Origin: Actinomycetota bacterium
GTDB lineage: Bacteria > Actinomycetota > Acidimicrobiia > IMCC26256 > PALSA-610
DNA: 8,782 nt
NCBI GenBank assembly: GCA_030839105.1
Contig: JAUZEI010000497.1
Coordinates: 1 to 8,782 of the forward strand
Direction: 5' to 3'
Shown piece after piece: positions 1 to 7,188 of this stretch (the first letter of the stretch is position 1; each line of letters starts with the position of its first letter). Below the pieces are notes generated by a model. The model searched no databases. It was not told the DNA's origin and saw only the letters and a program-made list of their open reading frames with translations. The translations under genes and the position numbers were made by a program.

Positions 1-184
1 AGCGCTTGATCTCGGGTCACGCGCACAGGATGCATGCTGGAAGTCCTCGTAACGCGTCGTGACGTGATTGTGCACGGCCGCGCCCGAGTTCGTAACGGCA
101 AGAGCACTCGTTCACCGGCCGTCGGAACGCGTCCGAGCGGTGACCGCTGCGGCGTCGGAGTGACATGACGGACGACTTGCGCGA

Positions 185-197
185 CGGCGATTCGCCG
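185..197 (-). terminator. Short GC hairpin after the GH99-like gene
   Basis: Read on the minus strand, a 5-bp stem CGGCG/CGCCG with a 3-base AAT loop starts about 10 bases past the stop of the hydrolase gene. One further G-U pair can extend it. No T-run follows, so it is not a classical intrinsic terminator. The rest of 1-207 shows no convincing gene or RNA. Confidence 0.25.
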
Positions 198-207
198 CTT
201 CAGAGAG

Positions 208-1329
208 TCATCGGGTCAGGAAACCGATCACGTTGAGGCTTACGGACCCGTAGCGCAGGCTGGGCTCGACGTACGTGTTCTCGAGGTACTCGTTCCAGGA
301 GATGAGCATCCATCCGTCGGGATGAGACGTGAGGTTGCCGGCGTAGAGACGAATCAGCGTCTCCGCGCCCTTCCGGGGCACACAGGACCCGCCGAGCCCG
401 AAATTCGCCTTGTTGTATCCGACGGCCAGCGGGCTGAACCACAGCTTGTGCTGGGAGTGCAGCACGTTGGCGAGCGCGCGCAGCTGCGCGAACGATTGGG
501 GGTTCGTGTAAGGATTCTGCGACGACCAGTACCAGCCGTCTCCGTCGAAGACACTCGCAACGCCACGCTTCCACTGGGTCAGCCCGTGCTCGTCTCCGAT
601 GACCGTGAGCCGGCTGTGCACCGGGTCGACGATCGTGTGCAGTGCCCGAACCGAGAACTTGCGCGAGCTGAGGAACATCACCACCGGCTTCGCGCCGTAC
701 GCCGGAACGTGGAACACGGAGCTCGACCCGTACGCGCGTGCAAAGTACGCGAGGTCATTGGCGATCCACGTCGCCGAGCGCGGCGAACGAGAATTGTTGA
801 CGCCTTGGTAGCCGAGCATGAGCGCGAACCGCCGCGCGCCGCGTACGGCGTTGTGAGCGGCGACCGCCCTTGCGAGCATTGCGAAGCGACGCGAGAACGC
901 GGTGCTCGCCGCAGTTTGCGTGCGCTGGCCGTTGCCTGCCCACGAGACAACGAAGCCATCGATCCCGGCTGACGATGCTTGTTGCACATGCTTGGCGAAG
1001 GTGGCCGGAGAGTCCTGTGAGTACATGCCCAGAGGGGGCGCAGGAGCGTCGAGCAGTTTGTTTCCCGGATAGGGCGTGGTCGCGGAACAGCCGTTGGATT
1101 TGAGCGCGGCGGGAAGCGCGCGGTGCGACAAGGCGCGCGCGTATGCCGTGCCGGTCTTCGACTGCCAGTGAGCCTTGTCCCACCACAGGTAGTAGTGGAC
1201 GAACATGGGTCTGTGGGCTGACGCTCGGGTCGTCCGGACCGCGGCGCCGCTCGACACCACGGGCAAACGAGTTGTCGCCCCGACCATCAGACCGATCGAA
1301 ACGAGAATGCATATCGCCTGCTTGCGCAT
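208..1329 (-). CDS. Exported GH99-like glycoside hydrolase
   Basis: A 373-residue secreted protein that resembles the glycoside hydrolase 99 / WbsX-like (beta/alpha)8 fold. GH99 enzymes act on alpha-mannosides, but the substrate here cannot be read from sequence. Residues 1 to about 29 look like a signal peptide: basic start, hydrophobic core, small residues before the cleavage site, and no lipobox Cys. An opening-strand motif with HYYLWW lies at 45-50. A buried strand GIDGFVVSW lies at 122-130. WNEYLENTYVEP lies at 345-356. In that last motif E347 and E350 have the E-x-x-E spacing of the GH99 catalytic pair (E333/E336 in the Bacteroides enzyme, from memory). The ATG at 1329 is supported by a ribosome binding site 6-7 bases upstream. 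The gene is divergent from the large cyclase gene. A non-hydrolytic carbohydrate-binding relative remains possible. Family call fairly confident, substrate unknown. Confidence 0.9.
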   Translation of the reverse strand: MRKQAICILVSIGLMVGATTRLPVVSSGAAVRTTRASAHRPMFVHYYLWWDKAHWQSKTGTAYARALSHRALPAALKSNGCSATTPYPGNKLLDAPAPPLGMYSQDSPATFAKHVQQASSAGIDGFVVSWAGNGQRTQTAASTAFSRRFAMLARAVAAHNAVRGARRFALMLGYQGVNNSRSPRSATWIANDLAYFARAYGSSSVFHVPAYGAKPVVMFLSSRKFSVRALHTIVDPVHSRLTVIGDEHGLTQWKRGVASVFDGDGWYWSSQNPYTNPQSFAQLRALANVLHSQHKLWFSPLAVGYNKANFGLGGSCVPRKGAETLIRLYAGNLTSHPDGWMLISWNEYLENTYVEPSLRYGSVSLNVIGFLTR

Positions 1330-1335
1330 GTCGTG

Positions 1336-1342
1336 TCCTCCC
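1336..1342 (-). promoter_or_regulatory. Strong Shine-Dalgarno of the GH99-like gene
   Basis: The minus strand reads GGGAGGA, then six bases, then the ATG at 1329. It is the clearest ribosome binding site in the window and fixes that start. Confidence 0.7.
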
Positions 1343-1511
1343 AGAGAGACGCTTGCTCACACGTGCATTCGGCGGGTGGCCGTTCGACCCCACTCGCCCC
1401 GACGCCAGCTGCGGGCGTCAGATCCGAAGCGACGATGGTCAGAGCGGGCGCAGTCTCGCTGCGAGCAGCGGTGCCGCGACCGCGGTGCCCATTCGGGCGG
1501 GTTCTGAGTCG

Positions 1512-1527
1512 ACCGAGACCTATCGGT
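1512..1527. repeat. Inverted repeat, possible operator
   Basis: ACCGA and TCGGT form perfect 5-bp arms around six bases, about 185 bases upstream of the GH99-like start. The size fits a dimeric repressor site, but arms this short can arise by chance. Confidence 0.2.
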
Positions 1528-1570
1528 AACAAATCTCCACTCCTTGAGGTGTACGAGTCCGAAGGGCCAC

Positions 1571-1587
1571 CACGCGCCACGCGCCAC
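1571..1587. repeat. Tandem heptamer CACGCGC
   Basis: Two exact head-to-tail copies of CACGCGC are followed by a partial third copy (CAC). The stretch lies in noncoding sequence between the divergent genes. It could be an activator-binding repeat or a simple slippage product. Confidence 0.3.
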
Positions 1588-1618
1588 CTTGAGAACGGTC
1601 GCGTTCGGTGGTTGCGGG

Positions 1619-1638
1619 GCGGTGACGGAGCGGTGACG
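1619..1638. repeat. Direct repeat GCGGTGACG with 11-base period
   Basis: Two exact 9-base copies begin at 1619 and 1630, one helical turn apart. This spacing is typical of sites for OmpR/PhoB-type regulators and SARP activators, which bind head-to-tail on one DNA face. No such regulator is encoded in the window, so the role is inferred from spacing alone. Confidence 0.35.
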
Positions 1639-1802
1639 AGATAACTCGCCAAACCACGCGAGTTCGGCGCTCAGAGGCGGGGTTCGAGCGTCGCGCACGT
1701 TAACTCCGCGAGGTTCAACCGTCGACACTCCGCGCGACGCTGTCCACCGAACGTACGCAAACGACCTAGGCGCGCCGCGACGCGACGAACAGCGCAATCC
1801 TC

Positions 1803-1808
1803 TTGACA
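1803..1808 (+). promoter_or_regulatory. Possible -35 box for the large cyclase gene
   Basis: An exact TTGACA sits about 113 bases upstream of the cyclase ATG. At 17-18 bases downstream only poor -10 matches are found (CTCAAC or TCAACG), so this is a weak promoter candidate. Confidence 0.2.
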
Positions 1809-1920
1809 CCGTGCCCGGCGCGCGCCTCAACGAGCCGAGAGTGGAGTTCCGCCCGCATCGGCAACGCTCGTTTCCGGGCGTGCGGCAAGATAGAGGCGGA
1901 AGCGGCAAGGGCGGGACGCG

Positions 1921-4900
1921 ATGACACTCGGAGTGGTTGACGGCCCGGCCGTGTTGACGCCGTACGCGCCCAGGCTCGTAATCGACTGGCTGCGCGACAT
2001 GCCCGACGTGCGCTACCGCTCGATCAACGGCAGCGTCGCGTTCGCGGACATCTCGGGCTTCACGAATCTGACGGAGAAACTCGCCCGCCGCGGCAAGGTC
2101 GGCGCCGAGGAGATGGGCGACGTTCTCAACGTCATCTTCGAACAGCTGCTCTCGGCGGCCTACGACTATGGCGCGGGACTCGTGAAGTGGGGCGGCGACG
2201 CCGTGCTCCTGCTCTTCGACGACGAGCGGCACGCGGAGATGGCATGCCACGCCGCCCGCGAGATGCAGCGCGTGATCGGTCGGATCGGCCGCGTTCGCAC
2301 CACGGCCGGCGCGGTACGCCTGCGAATGTCGATCGGCATCCACAGCGGCAACCTCGACTTCCTGCTCGTCGGCAGCCACTTCCGCGAGCTGCTCATGACG
2401 GGCCCCGGAGCGACCGCGGTTGCGCAGATGGAGAAGATCGCCGATGCCGGCGAGATCGTCGTCAGTCCCGCGACCGCGGAGCTGCTCGCCGTTGCCGGCT
2501 TGTCACCGTCGGGCGGCGCGAAGGGGAACGGCGTCGTGCTCGGCGCCGGTCCGGTCGTGCCCCCCACGCCCAGCCGTACACCGGAGGGACGCGCCGTCGA
2601 TCTCACTCATGCGATGTGCGCGACTGTGCGTGATCATCTGCTCGAAGGCCGCGTCGAACCGGAACACCGCAACGTCGCAGTGTCGTTCATCCAAGTACAA
2701 GGAGCTGATGAGTTGCTCGCACGCGCGGGCCCGGGGGCGCTCACCGCTGCCATCTCCCATTTCATCGACGCGTGCCAGGATGCGGTCGTCGCGAACGACG
2801 TGACGCTGCTCTCATCGGACATCTGTGAGGACGGCGCGAAGGTGATCATCATCTCGGGTGCGCCGAAGAGCGCCGGAGACGACGAAGCGCGTGTCCTCAC
2901 CGCGGTGCGCAGCGTGATCGACGCCGGCGGCGTGCTCCCGGTCAAGGCCGGCGCGAACTGCGGCCGCGTATTCGCCGGAGACTTCGGCCCCTCGTATCGG
3001 CGCGTGTACTCCGTGGTCGGCGACAGCGTGAACCTCGCAGCTCGACTCATGGGCAAGGCCGAACCGGGGGAGATTGTCGCGACGCCCGAAGTTCTCGAGC
3101 GCTCGCGTACTGCATTCGTGACGACCGCGCTTCCGGCGTTTCGCGTCAAGGGTAAAGCGGAACCGATCGAAGCCGCGGTGGTGGGGCCGATCATTCGCGG
3201 CAGAGCGCAGAGCGCGACCTTCGAGATACCCCTCGTCGGACGGGACGAGGAGATGGCCTTCCTGCTCGGAGCGGCGGCGAAGCTCGCACGCCGTGAGGGA
3301 AGCGTCGTCGAGTTGGTCGGAGCAGCCGGCGCCGGCAAGTCGCGGCTGCTCGCGGAACTCGTGGCGCGGACCGATGCTTCGGTGCTGTGGGCCGACGGCG
3401 ACATCTACGGCACCGCCACGCCGTACCAGCCGCTGCACCGGCTCCTGCGCCAGCAACTCGGTGTCGCCGAAGACGCGCCGGCGTCGGAGATCGAAACGAT
3501 GCTGCACGATCTGATCGCGGGCGTCGACGCCACGTTGCTTCCTTGGCTGCCGCTGATCGGAATCGTGACAGGCGTCGAGCTGCCCATGACGCCCGAGGTG
3601 GAGCGCATCGATCCGGATGTGCGCAAGCAGCGCCTCGAACAGGTGACGAGTGACGCGCTCGGCCGGCTGCTGACCACACCGACGATCTTCATCTTCAACG
3701 ACGTGCATTTCATGGACGGAGCGACTGTCGATCTGTTCAGACAGCTTGCGGACGACTCCGAGGACCGTCCCTGGCTGTTGATCGCGACCCGCCGTCCGGA
3801 TAGCCCGACTGCACTGCGGGCGGATTCGGACGACACGTGCATCGAGCTCGGGCCCCTGGACGGGGCCGCTGCTACTCGGCTCGTCGTGCTGGCCACCGCG
3901 GACGCGCCCCTCCCGAATCACCGCATGCAGGCGCTCGTCGACCGAGCATCGGGTAACCCCCTTTTCCTCAAGGAGCTCGCTGCCCGCGCGAGCGACCTCG
4001 GCCAAGACGAGGTGCTGCCCGACTCGATCGAAGGAGTGGTCGCCGTCCGCATCGACCGTCTCCCGAGAGAGCCCCGGCGGCTGTTGCGCGCGGCGTCGGT
4101 GCTCGGGATGACGGTCGACCTCGAGCTGCTCGATGCCGTCCTCGACGCCGAAGACCCCGAGGCTCGTCGCTTCGTCGCCTGGGAGGATCTGTCGGAGTTC
4201 ATCGTTCCGACCGAGGAAGGCCACCTCCGCTTCGCACATCACCTCATCCGAGAGACGGCCTATGAAGGACTTCCGTTCCGCCGCCGGGCCGTGCTGCACG
4301 CCCGCGCCGCGGACACCATCGAGCAACGCGCCGGAGCGCGGGTCGGCGAGTATGCCGAGCTCCTCTCGCTCCACTCCTTTCGCGGCGAGCGCTATCACGC
4401 CGCGTGGGAATACTCGCGTCTCGCCGCCGACCTGGCCCGCAAGCGCTACGCCAATGCGGATGCGGCCGATTGTTACCGTCGAGCCGTTGCGTCGGCCCGC
4501 CATGTCTCGAGCGTCGCGAGTTCCGACGTCGCTGATGTCTGCGAGGCGCTCAGCGACGTCTACGTCGACCTGGGCGAGTTCGATGCGGCTGAGCGCTTCC
4601 TCCACCAGGCGCGCCGACGAACCGCAGCCGACACGAGCCGGTGCGCGCGGCTGCATCTGAAGACCGCCGCGCAGCGACAGCTCACCGGTCGGTACCCCAA
4701 TGCCCTGCGCTGGCTCGCGCGGGGGCGCCGGATCGTCGAACAGCGAGACGACCGGGAGTCGCTCGAGCTGCGAGCCAAGCTCGCCGAGCTCTACGCCGCG
4801 ATCCGCTACGCGCAAGGCCGTCACCGTGAGGCGATCGCTTGGGCGCAACGTTCGATCGCCGAGGCCCGACTCTGCGGCGACCGCCATACCCAGGCGAAGG

Positions 4901-5745
4901 CGCTCGAAGTCCAGAACGTCGCGTCCGCCGTGAGTGGTCAAGTGGTCGATGCCGCGAGCGGGCGCCAAGCGCTCGAGCTCTACGCGGAGCTCGGCGACAT
5001 TCGAGGCCTCGCGCGCGCCCACAACACGCTCGGGATGTGTTCGTACTTTGTCGGTCGATGGGATGAAGCGCTGACGCACTACGTCGCATCGGAAGAGGCG
5101 TACCTGAAGATCGGTCGCCGGTTCGATGCGGCAATCGCCTGGGCAAACCAAGCCGAAATTTTGCTCGAACAGCGTCGGTACGAAGAGGCCGAAGGCGTCC
5201 TGCAAGCAGCGATGCACGAGTGGCGCGCAACGAAAGCGTTGGGCGAGATCCCCTTCGGAAACTACCTACTGGGCTGTATCGCCGCCCGCACCGGCCGCTG
5301 CGGAGAAGCGATGGGACTCTTTGCGGGCGCGCGCCGCGAATTCCTCGCGCTCGGGGAGTCGCACGAGGTGCTGATGATCGACGCGCTGACCGCGGAGTGT
5401 CACCTGTCTGCCGGTGACCCCGAGCGCGCGCTCGACCTGTCGGGGCGGACGCTGACCGCCGTCCGCCGGATGGACGGCGTCGACAATGCGGTGCCACTCC
5501 TGCAGCGGATACGCGGAGGCGCGCTCGTTGCGCTGGGCGAGACCGAGCTCGGTTTCCAGGCACTCCGAACCAGCCTGGCGGCCGCGCGCCGGCGTGAGGC
5601 CGGCCACGAAGTCGCGACGACCCTCGACGCGTTGCTGAGCGTGGCGGCCCAGGAGAGCGCGGAGGAAGCCGAGCACTGGCGGCGCGAGCGCGCCACCATC
5701 GTGGCAACGCTCGGCATCGTGGAACGACGAAGCGTCAGTCAGTGA
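1921..5745 (+). CDS. sAC-like tandem cyclase / STAND NTPase / TPR protein
   Basis: A 1274-residue soluble protein predicted to make cAMP from ATP. Domains: cyclase C1 (about 33-195), cyclase C2 (about 248-425), NTPase (from LVGRDEE near 438 to about 740), then TPR-like helices (about 820-1260). This is the order of mammalian soluble adenylyl cyclase (ADCY10). C1 keeps metal-binding D43 and D93 and also K89, but has no Asn/Arg pair (TGPGATAVAQ, 160-169). C2 has Q258 instead of the first metal Asp but keeps S364, N371 and R375 (YSVVGDSVNLAAR). The halves look complementary and should form one catalytic site. Walker A is GAAGAGKS (467-474). Walker B is IFIFND (589-594) with D599 after it. HHLIRETAYEGLPFRRR (near 772-788) is typical of cyclase-linked STAND ATPases. 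The ATG is the first start after an in-frame TAG at 1891. AAGGG (1907-1911) is a modest ribosome site. It is transcribed alone. Guanylyl cyclase activity, or none, cannot be excluded. Confidence 0.95.
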   Translation: MTLGVVDGPAVLTPYAPRLVIDWLRDMPDVRYRSINGSVAFADISGFTNLTEKLARRGKVGAEEMGDVLNVIFEQLLSAAYDYGAGLVKWGGDAVLLLFDDERHAEMACHAAREMQRVIGRIGRVRTTAGAVRLRMSIGIHSGNLDFLLVGSHFRELLMTGPGATAVAQMEKIADAGEIVVSPATAELLAVAGLSPSGGAKGNGVVLGAGPVVPPTPSRTPEGRAVDLTHAMCATVRDHLLEGRVEPEHRNVAVSFIQVQGADELLARAGPGALTAAISHFIDACQDAVVANDVTLLSSDICEDGAKVIIISGAPKSAGDDEARVLTAVRSVIDAGGVLPVKAGANCGRVFAGDFGPSYRRVYSVVGDSVNLAARLMGKAEPGEIVATPEVLERSRTAFVTTALPAFRVKGKAEPIEAAVVGPIIRGRAQSATFEIPLVGRDEEMAFLLGAAAKLARREGSVVELVGAAGAGKSRLLAELVARTDASVLWADGDIYGTATPYQPLHRLLRQQLGVAEDAPASEIETMLHDLIAGVDATLLPWLPLIGIVTGVELPMTPEVERIDPDVRKQRLEQVTSDALGRLLTTPTIFIFNDVHFMDGATVDLFRQLADDSEDRPWLLIATRRPDSPTALRADSDDTCIELGPLDGAAATRLVVLATADAPLPNHRMQALVDRASGNPLFLKELAARASDLGQDEVLPDSIEGVVAVRIDRLPREPRRLLRAASVLGMTVDLELLDAVLDAEDPEARRFVAWEDLSEFIVPTEEGHLRFAHHLIRETAYEGLPFRRRAVLHARAADTIEQRAGARVGEYAELLSLHSFRGERYHAAWEYSRLAADLARKRYANADAADCYRRAVASARHVSSVASSDVADVCEALSDVYVDLGEFDAAERFLHQARRRTAADTSRCARLHLKTAAQRQLTGRYPNALRWLARGRRIVEQRDDRESLELRAKLAELYAAIRYAQGRHREAIAWAQRSIAEARLCGDRHTQAKALEVQNVASAVSGQVVDAASGRQALELYAELGDIRGLARAHNTLGMCSYFVGRWDEALTHYVASEEAYLKIGRRFDAAIAWANQAEILLEQRRYEEAEGVLQAAMHEWRATKALGEIPFGNYLLGCIAARTGRCGEAMGLFAGARREFLALGESHEVLMIDALTAECHLSAGDPERALDLSGRTLTAVRRMDGVDNAVPLLQRIRGGALVALGETELGFQALRTSLAAARRREAGHEVATTLDALLSVAAQESAEEAEHWRRERATIVATLGIVERRSVSQ

Positions 5746-6992
5746 CTGAACCTCGGATCGCTCGCGCTCGCCGGCGAGTGCACCTGGGTCGTGTTGGAAC
5801 CCTCACCGCTGATGTTCACGAAACACGGCTGGTAGCCACCGTGGTTGGCGCAGCTACCGAGGAAGGCCTCGTACAGACCCGTGCTCTCATCGAGAGGCGC
5901 GGGGCCGTACGCGTAGGGGCCGTACTGCCAGCTGCTTCCTTCACTGCCGTCCGGTGACCAACCGTTGAACACCTCCGGGGAGCCGTAGCAGCCCTGGACG
6001 TCTGCGCCGTTTTCCGCGTAGAAGGCGTCGGCAAAGGCAGCGGCGTCGCCGAAGACGGTGTAGTCCGCGACCTTGCCGGCGTCGGAAGCGGAGGTGTGAT
6101 ACTCCGACACCACCGACCCCGATTCGGGAAGGCTGCACTGCATCGCGGGCACCCCGCCGACCTGCAGCGTGAGCGTCTGCGGCCCGGTCGACGGATCCGA
6201 GGTCACCTGCAGCGACGTGGAACCGTCCGACGACGTGACGAGCGGCGAAACGCAAGGCGTTGCCGCCGAGCATGCGGTCGCCGAACTGCTCGGCGGATGC
6301 GCGGACAGTTCGTTGGAGGGACTGGACGGGCCGACGCCGTTCACCGCCGTGACCACGTAGTAGTAGGTCGAGTCGTTAGCCGCCGAAATGTCGGTGTACG
6401 TGTTCCCGGTCACGCCCGAAACGAGGAGCGGACCCTGCACTCCTTGCGTCCCGGAGCGATACACGTTGTAGCTCGTGACCGGGCCGCCGGTTGTGGGGGC
6501 CGACCATTGCAGCGCAACTTGCCCATCGCCCGTGGTGGCGCTGGTCAAGCCGGGCGGGCCCGGAGGCTGTTGCATGGTCACCGTTGCATAGGTCGCTCCG
6601 ACACTCGGCGCGAAGTAATTGTTGCCGCCGTAAACGACCCCGATGACGTCTCTCCCCGCGGGAAGCGCGGTGGTGACGCGCGTCGCGTGGCACTTGTGCG
6701 TGACGAGCGAGCAACCCGTGACCGCCGCGTTGCCCAGATAGACGGCTCGGTTCCGGTTCACCGCGCCGAAGTAGACGAGACCGGTAGGAACGTGTGTACC
6801 GGATTTGGCGAACGACACGGTTGCGGTCAGGGTCACCGCCTGCCCGACCGCCGAAGCACTCGGTGACGCCGTCAGCGATATCCGAGTCTCCGCTCGACGC
6901 TGTTCCGCGGCCGCCGGTGTGGCCATCGCCGCCAACACGCCGACCGAGAGCAGCGCGGACGCGATCCGCCGAGTCCATCGGTACGTGTGCAT
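5739..6992 (-). CDS. Exported Ig-like / fibronectin III protein
   Basis: A 417-residue protein, probably released or loosely surface-associated. The signal peptide runs to about residue 29 (TPAAA then EQ), with a basic start and Ala-rich core. Residues 38-140 look like a bacterial Ig-like repeat of the Big_3 type (VGQAVTLTATVS, VPTGLVYF, YGGNNYFAPS). Residues 143-233 are a fibronectin III domain (VALQWSAPTTGGPVTSYNVYR, then TYYYVVTAVNGVGPS). Residues 240-417 match no family I know. They are rich in Ser, Gly and aromatic residues and contain six Cys (241, 247, 286, 335, 381, 390); two more Cys lie in the Ig-like part (94, 101). Eight Cys in an exported protein suggests disulphides. There is no sorting motif, transmembrane tail or enzyme signature. 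GAGGG six bases upstream supports the ATG at 6992. The last seven bases overlap the convergent cyclase gene. An adhesive or polysaccharide-binding role is only inferred. Confidence 0.92.
   Translation of the reverse strand: MHTYRWTRRIASALLSVGVLAAMATPAAAEQRRAETRISLTASPSASAVGQAVTLTATVSFAKSGTHVPTGLVYFGAVNRNRAVYLGNAAVTGCSLVTHKCHATRVTTALPAGRDVIGVVYGGNNYFAPSVGATYATVTMQQPPGPPGLTSATTGDGQVALQWSAPTTGGPVTSYNVYRSGTQGVQGPLLVSGVTGNTYTDISAANDSTYYYVVTAVNGVGPSSPSNELSAHPPSSSATACSAATPCVSPLVTSSDGSTSLQVTSDPSTGPQTLTLQVGGVPAMQCSLPESGSVVSEYHTSASDAGKVADYTVFGDAAAFADAFYAENGADVQGCYGSPEVFNGWSPDGSEGSSWQYGPYAYGPAPLDESTGLYEAFLGSCANHGGYQPCFVNISGEGSNTTQVHSPASASDPRFSH
5764..5781 (+). terminator. Hairpin just past the large cyclase stop
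   Basis: A 7-bp stem (one G-U pair) with loop CCGG lies 19 bases after the cyclase stop, inside the 3' end of the convergent gene. Its core, CTCGCCGGCGAG, is a perfect 12-base palindrome. No T-run follows. It could help end transcription of either gene, or only reflect GC-rich coding sequence. Confidence 0.25.
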
Positions 6993-6998
6993 GGTCCG

Positions 6999-7003
6999 CC
7001 CTC
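6999..7003 (-). promoter_or_regulatory. Ribosome binding site of the Ig/Fn3 gene
   Basis: GAGGG on the minus strand, six bases before the ATG at 6992, supports that start. Confidence 0.5.
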
Positions 7004-7116
7004 GCGATCACTTGTTCCGCCCGAGGGCAACGGTACATGCGATCTGCGCGCGCCGACAGGCTTTGCGCAGCGTTGGAGTGACGCGCAGGAACACACAATC
7101 GTCATGTTGCCGAAGC

Positions 7117-7131
7117 CGGACAACGTGTCCG
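7117..7131. promoter_or_regulatory. Perfect 15-base dyad, operator or terminator
   Basis: CGGACA-ACG-TGTCCG has perfect 6-bp arms around three bases. It lies 57 bases after the stop of the LipJ-like cyclase and 124 bases before the start of the Ig/Fn3 gene, both on the minus strand. It could be a repressor site for the downstream gene or a compact hairpin that ends the upstream transcript. No T-run follows. The rest of 6993-7188 shows no gene and no clear promoter. Confidence 0.4.
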
Positions 7132-7188
7132 TTTACCGCCGATCGTTCGCAGCAACAAAGCGATCTCCTTCTCATGGTTGCGCCGGCA

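Larger units (their letters stand above)
1343..1904. other. Divergent intergenic region with short repeats
   Basis: No reading frame here looks like a real gene. The long open frames are low-complexity, Arg-rich shadows. The region must hold the promoters of the two divergent genes. Visible elements are: ACCGA-6-TCGGT at 1512-1527; tandem heptamer CACGCGC at 1571-1584; GCGGTGACG repeated with an 11-base period at 1619-1638; ACTCCGCG repeated at 1703-1710 and 1727-1734; and TTGACA at 1803-1808. None is a recognised site of a named regulator. At 591 bases the region is long for such a compact neighbourhood, so it may be a real regulatory hub. Confidence 0.5.

Noticed and set aside
1..207. Possible gene tail or RNA gene at the left edge
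   Set aside because: The open plus-strand frames end within about 60 bases and show no recognisable protein. No tRNA-like cloverleaf or conserved RNA was seen.
1357..2379. 340-codon minus-strand frame spanning the intergenic region and the cyclase start
   Set aside because: Arg-rich, low-order translation with no domain. Its first third is antisense to the C1 cyclase domain.
2812..5217. 801-codon open frame on the minus strand
   Set aside because: It is antisense to the large cyclase gene, which has clear domains throughout. The translation has no recognisable domain and its length follows from the high GC and third-position bias of the sense gene.
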